Of a DNA stretch of 40,951 nt, positions 34,550-40,951 are shown piece by piece. Location of the stretch: the NCBI GenBank assembly GCA_045122895.1, contig JBGVIE010000072.1:1-40951 (forward strand), written 5' to 3'. Under the pieces are notes generated by a model. That model was not told the DNA's origin. It saw only the letters and a list, made by a program, of their open reading frames with translations, and made no database searches. Source of the stretch: RGIG1934 sp045122895 (lineage in GTDB: Bacteria; Bacillota; Clostridia; Lachnospirales; Lachnospiraceae). The translations under genes and the position numbers were made by a program. Positions within the stretch are counted from its first letter, which is position 1; each line of letters opens with the position of its first letter.

Positions 34550-35173
34550 GTGAAAAATCGCGCCGATATGGAGATTAGAATGGTTAATGAAAAATTGCGT
34601 CAGAAGAAAATCAAAATTATGGAGACCTGTTTTGAATGTTATGCAGAGCATGGTTTAGGAGGTATTGGAATTAAGGCTATTGCGGCTGAATGTGGATGCA
34701 ATGTGGCATCGATTTATCAGTATTTTGATAATCTGGATGATTTGATTATACAATCAACAGAGTATTGTATGACAAAAGTGGAAGATGGTTTTATGGAGCT
34801 GGCACCCAAAGATATAGGAGATATTAATCGCTTTTTAGAGGAGGTGCCATATTGGACAGCCAGAGAGCATGGCAAGAAATATAGACTGATGTATCAGGTG
34901 TATACACATCCGAAGTACATAGAGTACGGAAAGAAATTTTTTGAAGGTGTAAATGAGCGATATACAGAATATGCAAAACAATTAGAGTCAAAGATTGGTA
35001 TTCCATATACAATCATTACTCCGCTGATTTTTATTTTTGTCAGAGCTTGTGTGCATTATGCAATGTTTGAAGATGAGTACTATCTAAAATCACAAATTGA
35101 AGTGTTGAAGCAGAGTGTGGCACTCTTTATTGAAAGATATGAGGATAAAAAGCAGGACAGCAAAAGATGTTAG
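34550..35173 (+). CDS. TetR/AcrR family transcriptional regulator
   Basis: 207 residues. N-terminal helix-turn-helix (residues ~20-66): KIMETCFECYAEHGLGGIGIKAIAAECGCNVASIYQYFDNLDDLI, the TetR_N signature in which the tyrosines of IYQYF face DNA. The C-terminal ~140 residues form the ligand and dimer domain, with no recognisable ligand type. The start is GTG 34550 with AAAGGAG upstream; ATG 34568 is a possible alternative. It likely represses its own promoter through the palindrome at 34519-34534 and, since only 31 bp separate it from the next gene with no terminator, that surface protein too. Confidence 0.88.
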   Translation: MKNRADMEIRMVNEKLRQKKIKIMETCFECYAEHGLGGIGIKAIAAECGCNVASIYQYFDNLDDLIIQSTEYCMTKVEDGFMELAPKDIGDINRFLEEVPYWTAREHGKKYRLMYQVYTHPKYIEYGKKFFEGVNERYTEYAKQLESKIGIPYTIITPLIFIFVRACVHYAMFEDEYYLKSQIEVLKQSVALFIERYEDKKQDSKRC

Positions 35174-35204
35174 TCTGCAGGGAGAATAAGAAAGGAGAGA
35201 GTTT

Positions 35205-38200
35205 ATGAAGAAAAAAAACAGGGTGTGTAGGTAAAAAGGTTAAGACAATTGGGCAAAGAGTCATAAGTTTTGTTCTTACTGGAACACTTACATTGTCGCT
35301 TGTTGCCGGAACAGTTATCACTAATCCGCAAGAGGTGGAGGCAATCGGAGTACAGGATGCGATTGAAAATTCGTATACAGTAATCAGTGGAGTGGTAAAC
35401 GCAGCACAATCTATAAAGATAATGCAAGAACGTAATAATGGTAAAATGTCAGCGGCAGATGTATTTGATGCTCTTTTTAGTGACCCGTCACAGTTGCAGA
35501 TGGAGTATATGCTGGAAGATATCTATGCAGGAGTTGGCAGAATTGAAGGCAAAGTAGATAAAATTGATGAAAAGGTTCAATATCTGATTGGTCGTAATGA
35601 AACTATGTATAAAAGTCTTAACAGCAGTCTGTATAATGTGAATAAGAAGCTTAATCAGCAGTCAAAAACCTTATCTCAGATTAAAGACACACTGGACAAT
35701 GTGTTAAAAAAGCAAATCAGTGTCAAAAATCAGATTAACAGTATGCGGCAAAGCATTAATTCACAGATTGAAACTGCAGTAGATACATTGTCTACTGCAA
35801 TCTATGGAACAACCAGTGAAATAAAGAACTTTACGGCTTTGATGAATGCAATTTCTACATATTATTCTTCATTTGATGGGCTGAATTCAGTTGAACAGAC
35901 GATTTTGGGTGATTTAAAGAATAAGCATACTGATTATGAAGCCTTTTTTGAAGCAGTAGGCGCTTTGGATAATGGTTCGGACATAATTAAGGTGCTTGAT
36001 AAAATTACAGTGAATTATGAGGAATCTTATAATGCATTAACAGAAGAAGAGAAAGAATTGTTGAATACTAAGGTTAAAGTGCCTGGTTATTCGGAAATGA
36101 CAATTGAAAAATTCTATTCTGATTATATGAAGAATATGTATACCTATATGTCAGATACGATTTATGATAAGTCTAGTGGGTATACATCCAATATCTATGA
36201 TACATCCATTTTTATGGGAAAATACATATTAGGACAGGAAGCCGCAACAGGCAATATACCAATTGGTGAATTATATTATCAATTATCTATGGTTACATGC
36301 GAGAACAGTGATATGGTCCATAAGGCATATTTAGATTTTCGTGATAGTGTTTTGCAACAATACTACACAACAGCATATCTTTGTGAGCTGTCATTGTTTT
36401 ATATGATTTCCCATGAAAAAGCTTACGGTGGAAACAGCTCTGAAATCAAGACCTATGAGGAGCATCTTGATACATTGTATCAACAGATGCAGCAAATATA
36501 TGCGTATGCAGATTATGAAGAAAATAATTGCCAGCTTAAATATGATTTTAATGGTTATATTGATTCGGATTATCATAAGTATCTTTGTTATTATGGTAAT
36601 TCCATTAATTCAGAAAAGGGAATCAAGAACTGGAAATGTGTGCCGAAAAAAGATGTTTATATCTCGGGTGGACTTTCAGAAGACAGAATGACGCTTGCTA
36701 TTTATCCAAAGCAGAGTAGTTATATCAAGGTAACTTCTTTACCTGAATTGGTTAAGGATGAAAATGGTACAGAGTCACTTAGTGGTGGCAAGATTACAAT
36801 CTACAATAACAAGGATGAAGTGGTGGAAGTAAAAGACATTTCGGAATGTGCGGTTTCATTGCTGGCGGATAAATCTAAATATGTAATATCATATAACAAT
36901 ATGACTACATGTCTGGGTATCGCTTCCTTATCTGTTTATACTAACGGTTTGAAAACAGAAGAAGCAGTAGAGTTCCTTGAAGACATTCGTTTTCTAGAAG
37001 GAACAAAGACAAATAGGGATGAAATCCTCAAAGATATAATTGAACTGCCATCAGGGGAAGAGACTGTTCGTTATAAATTGTTAGGTTCTTCTCTTGAGGA
37101 AGGCGATTTCACAGTGAATAAAGATATGAGTGTTTTGACACTCTATGTAAGTGAAGCCAGCTTGTTAGAGCATGAACACGAATATTTGGCAAGCTTTGAC
37201 TGGGAAGAAGATGGAAGCGGATGTGCAGTGACCTTGACTTGTCAAAATGATAAATGCAATGAAAATACTGAGGGATATAAGATAACTGATATTTGTACAG
37301 TTACGTCAGCTGTAAAGACTCCGGCTACATGTAATAGCAAAGGTACAACGACTTACACAGCTACTTATACATTAAATGGTGTCAATTATACTGACAATAA
37401 AGAGATAGATGATATTGAAAAACTTAAAGAACATACATATGAGAATGGTGTATGCTCTCACTGTAATGATATTCTCACAATGACGGTGGATGGTATTATT
37501 TATAAAGTAGTGACACAAACAGATACAACGACTGGTAAACCGGTTGGACAGACAATCATAGTATCTGGAAGTGATACACCTCAGGTAGCAGTTTCAGTAA
37601 TAGGTACAGATAATACATTTACTACTTCCGGTTCAGACGGTAAGGTGTACATTCCATCTAGTGTAACAGGAAGCGGGTCTTTACAGAACTTTGTGGTAAC
37701 AAAGATTTCTGAAAATGCATTTAGTACTGCTGAGGTAACAGAGATTGTAATACCTGCTACGGTATCAGAATTAGAAACAGGGGCACTTGGTGGTGCAACA
37801 ACAGTTAGCTTTAATGGTAATACTGCTCCAAAAGGAATTGCAAATGCAATCACGGATAACACAACAGTCAATGTTCCTGAGGGAGCCGGTGAAAGCTTTA
37901 AAGAAGTGCTTGGTGAGAGTGCAAACATTGTTGAGGCACATACACATAAGTATGCAGATACATGGACATATAATGAGAGAGGACACTGGAAGGCAACCAC
38001 TTGTGGTCATGACAGTGAAGAAGGTGTGTTAGATATTAAGGCACATACTTTTGGAGAGTGGACAGAAACAAAGTCAGCAACAGAGGACGAAAAGGGTTCA
38101 AAGGAAAGAAGCTGTGCTTGCGGTTATAGGGAGACGGCAGATATAGATAAGCTTGCCCATACAATCCATGTGAAGGATAATGGCACAAGAGTAGAGCCGA

Positions 38201-39099
38201 CCTGTGAAGAAAAGGGTTCTATCACATATAAATGTACAAAGTGTGGTGAAGTTGTTGAGATAGTAGAACTGGATGCCATAGGACATTCTTATACAAGTAA
38301 GGTTACAAAGGTAGCAACCATTACAAATACGGGAATCAGGACTTACACCTGTACCAGATGTGGACACAAGTACACAGAAGTAATTCCTAAGCTTCCAATT
38401 GTAGCCCCGTCAAAGGGTAAGAAGCTTACAGATACAACACATAAGGCAGTATTCACAGTAACAAAGGCTGGTAAGGTGACAACATCGAAGGGTACAGGTA
38501 AAGTAACTGTTACAGCAGGAGAGGTGGCATATACTAAGTCAACAAATACAAGTGCAACTACACTTACCATACCTTCCACAGTGAAGATAAACGGAATAAC
38601 ATACAAGGTAACTTCAATCGGAGCAAACGCATTTGCAAATAATAAGAAGCTTACCAGGGTAACTATAGGAAGTAACGTTAAGACAATCGGAAGCAAGGCA
38701 TTTTATAGATGTACAAAGTTAAAGACAGTGAAGATTGGTAAGAACGTAACAACCATAGGAGCAAATGCATTTTACGGATGTGCAAAGCTTGATACTGTAA
38801 GCGTGGGAGCAAAAGTGGCAACCATAAGTGACAAGGCATTTTATAAGTGTACGGCACTTAAAACCATAACAATCCCAGCCACAGTTAAGAAGATTGGCAA
38901 GCAGGCGTTCTATGGCTGCAAAAAGTTAAAGACAGTAACAATCAAGACAACAAAGCTTTCAAACGGTAAGGTTGGAAGCAAAGCATTTACGGGAATATAC
39001 GCAAAGGCAACAGTAAAGGTTCCTAAGACAAAGTATGTGGCTTATAAGAAACTGTTGAAGGCTAAAGGACTTGGGGCTAAGGCTATTGTAAAGAAGTAA
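35205..39099 (+). CDS. Secreted coiled-coil / Cys-His / BspA-repeat surface protein, start out of frame
   Basis: The body is open without stops from the left of 35293 to 39099, but the ATG with a proper AAAGGAGAGAG site (35205) is in a different frame. After ATG AAG come eight A; with seven, the ATG would run straight into the body (KKKTGCVGKKVKT, then a hydrophobic signal peptide VISFVLTGTLTL), giving about 1,297 residues. Otherwise only the poor TTG at 35293, inside the signal peptide, is available. Domains by in-frame numbering: signal to ~45; coiled coil ~105-200 (IEGKVDKIDEKV, VNKKLNQQSKTLSQIKDTL); an uncharacterised helical part; Cys/His modules ~650-1066 (CTKCG, CTRCGHKY); BspA-type leucine-rich repeats ~1115-1296 (IGSKAFYRCTKLKTV). 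No LPXTG. Probably a surface adhesin. Confidence 0.8.
35211..35218 (+). other. A8 homopolymer at codons 3-5 (slippage tract)
   Basis: Eight A directly after ATGAAG. Changing the run to seven restores the frame between the ribosome binding site and the 1,270-residue body. This is a classical contingency-tract position, but also a place where sequencing errors occur. Confidence 0.7.
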
Positions 39100-39126
39100 A
39101 CGCTTTGTTAAAAATGTAATAAATTC

Positions 39127-39159
39127 AAGGGTTCCGAGATTTACTCGGAACCCTTTTTT
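39127..39159 (+). terminator. Terminator of the surface protein gene
   Basis: AAGGGTTCCGAG (39127-39138), loop ATTTA, CTCGGAACCCTT (39144-39155), then TTTT. Twelve perfect pairs. Confidence 0.92.
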
Positions 39160-39300
39160 AGATTAGTTATACAAGATATCAAAATAAGCACAATTCCCAC
39201 CACAGGATATACGCTTATTTTATGTTCAAATTCAAATAATGTAGATAAAATCATCAGATTGTTATATACTGATACCGATTACTTCAAAATGGAGGAAAAA

Positions 39301-40488
39301 ATGTTACTAAGTATTTCTTTAATTTTAATAATAGGTATGTTTATGGGCTTTATATGTCGGAAAATCAAGCTGCCAGGCCTTGTAGGAATGTTGGCAACAG
39401 GTATTCTGTTAGGACCATATGCACTAAATCTTCTTGATGACAACATACTTGCGATATCGCCGGAACTTAGAAAAATAGCGTTGATAATAATACTGACAAG
39501 AGCAGGACTTGGACTTGATTTATCTGGTCTTAAAAAAATAGGAAGACCGGCAGTTCTTATGTGCTTTGTACCGGCAAGCTTTGAACTTTTGGCAATGATT
39601 CTGCTGGCACCGAAGCTTATGGGATTGTCATTGCTTGAAGCGGCGATAATGGGGGCTGTACTGGCAGCAGTATCCCCGGCAGTTGTCGTTCCAAGAATGG
39701 TAAAACTAATGGATGAGGGCTATGGCGTAAAAGAAGGAATTCCACAATTAATCCTTGCCGGAGCATCGGTAGATGATGTCTATGTTATTGTATTGTTCTC
39801 AACATTTGTAGGTATGATTCAGGGTGAAGGGGCATCAGTAATCAGTTTTGTTAACATACCTTTTTCAATTGTTTTAGGAATTGCTATCGGATTATTAGCC
39901 GGGATTGTGTTGGCTGAATATTTTAAGAGAATACATATACAGGATACGAAAAAAGTGCTTATCATTCTAAGTATTTCCCTGTTGCTGGTTGTTGCAGAAG
40001 AACAATTGACAACTCCCCTGACATTCTCTGCATTGATTGCAATTATGTTTATAGGAATAGGTTTACAGAGAAGAAGAGGAGAAGTTGCAAAAAGATTATC
40101 TGCAAAATATGCAAAGCTTTGGGTAGCCTCAGAGGTGTTTTTGTTCGTACTGGTAGGTGCAACAGTCAATATAAGGTATCTTGGTAAAGTCGGTGTGAAT
40201 GCACTTATTGTAATAATAGGAGCAATTATGTTTAGAATGTTTGGAGTATTTGTGTGTATGCTTGGAACAAATTTAAGACCAAAAGAGAGATTATTTGCAA
40301 TGATTGCGTACACACCCAAGGCTACAGTTCAGGCGGCGATTGGAGGAATACCTTTGTCACTTGGATTTAGCTGCGGTGAAACTGTATTAACAGTAGCAGT
40401 ACTCGCAATTGTGCTGACTGCACCAATAGGTGCGTTCGCAATAGATTTGTCATACAGGAATTTGTTAAATGTTGAAACTTGTCCATAA
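39301..40488 (+). CDS. Cation:proton antiporter (CPA family)
   Basis: 395 residues from ATG 39301, with GGAGG seven to eight bases upstream; the frame is open to 39259 but has only TTG there. About a dozen hydrophobic spans cover almost the whole protein. The opening SLILIIGMFMGFICRKIKLPGLVGMLATGILLGPYALNLL is the classic sodium/hydrogen exchanger N-terminus, and AGASVDDVYVIVLFSTF near 163 holds the paired aspartates of the cation site. It should exchange Na+ or K+ for H+ in the plasma membrane. No NAD-binding (TrkA) domain is attached. It stands alone between a terminator and a new promoter. Confidence 0.88.
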   Translation: MLLSISLILIIGMFMGFICRKIKLPGLVGMLATGILLGPYALNLLDDNILAISPELRKIALIIILTRAGLGLDLSGLKKIGRPAVLMCFVPASFELLAMILLAPKLMGLSLLEAAIMGAVLAAVSPAVVVPRMVKLMDEGYGVKEGIPQLILAGASVDDVYVIVLFSTFVGMIQGEGASVISFVNIPFSIVLGIAIGLLAGIVLAEYFKRIHIQDTKKVLIILSISLLLVVAEEQLTTPLTFSALIAIMFIGIGLQRRRGEVAKRLSAKYAKLWVASEVFLFVLVGATVNIRYLGKVGVNALIVIIGAIMFRMFGVFVCMLGTNLRPKERLFAMIAYTPKATVQAAIGGIPLSLGFSCGETVLTVAVLAIVLTAPIGAFAIDLSYRNLLNVETCP

Positions 40489-40493
40489 AGTTC

Positions 40494-40522
40494 TTGACTT
40501 CTGAGCCTACGTATGGTAATCT
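40494..40522 (+). promoter_or_regulatory. Promoter of the last gene
   Basis: TTGACT (40494-40499), 17 bases, TAATCT (40517-40522), with TGG just before the -10. It starts 5 bases after the antiporter stop codon. Confidence 0.65.
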
Positions 40523-40577
40523 TAACAAAAAACAAATATATATAAAGTAAATATATACAAAGGGAAAGGTTTATAAT

Positions 40578-40951
40578 ATGAAAAGAAATGTTTAATTAGA
40601 TCATTTGTTATTGTTGCATTAATGTCGATGACATTGTGTTCTGCAGCTTATGCGACAACGGTATCAAAGTCTGTAAAAGTTAGGAATAAAAATACTTATA
40701 ATGATAGCCTAACAACTGCTGCTGCTACTTATACGGCAACAGGTACATCTTCAAAAGCAAAAACAAGTATGATAAGTAAAAGTTATTCGAAATTATATTG
40801 CAATATTTTTACTGCAAAATATGATTATAATACTGGTTCATATAGTTATTCTAGTAATATAGCGGTTGTAGCATCTCATGGTGACACATTCGAAAGGTCA
40901 GTTACTAGAAATCCAAGTAGCGCAGTTGTAGACTATATTCATTGTGTAGAA
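40578..40951 (+). CDS. Small secreted protein, start out of frame, cut by window edge
   Basis: A reading frame without stops runs from about 40586 to the edge: KCLIRSFVIVALMSMTL, then CSAAYATTVSKSVK, a clear signal peptide with an AYA-T cleavage site, followed by a Ser/Thr/Tyr-rich mature part. The ATG at 40578, the only one at suitable spacing to a purine-rich AAAGG and a promoter, is in another frame: it gives MKRNV and a stop. One additional A in AGAAATG would join it to the body as MKRK-CLIRS. ATG 40621 is in frame but falls inside the hydrophobic core of the signal. Either the gene is off (broken or phase-off) or the sequence has an error. No family recognised. Confidence 0.65.

Noticed and set aside
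38550..39090. Tandem DNA repeat or CRISPR-like array in the BspA region
   Set aside because: The repeats are at protein level (~23-residue leucine-rich repeats) with diverged DNA and no spacers.

Overview
The window looks like the chromosome of a motile, low-GC, Gram-positive member of the Lachnospiraceae (relatives of Roseburia, Butyrivibrio and Lachnospira). This rests on the AT-rich codon use, Firmicutes-style ribosomal and RNA polymerase operons, the RpoB N-terminus, strong GGAGG ribosome binding sites, and large secreted proteins with Ig-like (BIG2) and BspA-type repeats. No tRNA, rRNA, CRISPR array or phage module was found.

Region 1 (1-11.2 kb) is a flagellin-glycosylation island. On the + strand it holds the end of a CgeB-like glycosyltransferase, an intact pseG-type hydrolase, an insertion-sequence scar, a 5'-truncated SpsF/PseF-like cytidylyltransferase, a full nonulosonate synthase (NeuB/PseI type), a second pseG lacking its 5' third, a 934-residue fusion of a Maf (DUF115) domain to a glycosyltransferase, and pseC. 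On the - strand, converging on pseC, are a FliD-like protein gene and a CgeB-like glycosyltransferase. Together these make a CMP-activated pseudaminic-type sugar and put it on flagellin. The two truncated genes mean that complete copies, plus pseB and pseH, must lie elsewhere if the pathway works.

Region 2 (11.2-15.2 kb) is one secreted BIG2-domain protein behind a perfect consensus promoter.

Region 3 (15.2-32.2 kb) is the conserved core: rpmG-secE-nusG-rplK-rplA, then L10 leader-rplJ-rplL, then rpoB-rpoC, an inserted formate/nitrite transporter gene, then rpsL-rpsG-fusA-tuf. Promoters, attenuators, repeated L1-type leader motifs and terminators can be read directly. In two places a promoter overlaps the terminator of the preceding gene.

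Region 4 (32.2-32.9 kb) is a non-coding stretch full of palindromes, including a 142-bp MITE-like element with 17-bp perfect terminal inverted repeats and an 8-bp target duplication.

Region 5 (32.9-40.95 kb) is accessory: a CxxCxxCC (YkgJ-type) protein, a DUF7309/DUF6930-like protein, a TetR regulator with a visible promoter and operator, a ~1,297-residue secreted coiled-coil/Cys-His/BspA-repeat protein, a cation:proton antiporter, and the start of another secreted protein. Both secreted proteins in this region have a well-placed ATG that is out of frame with the body by one base, within codons 3-6, in A-rich sequence. That could be phase variation, transcriptional slippage or a sequence error; it is the most striking observation in the window.
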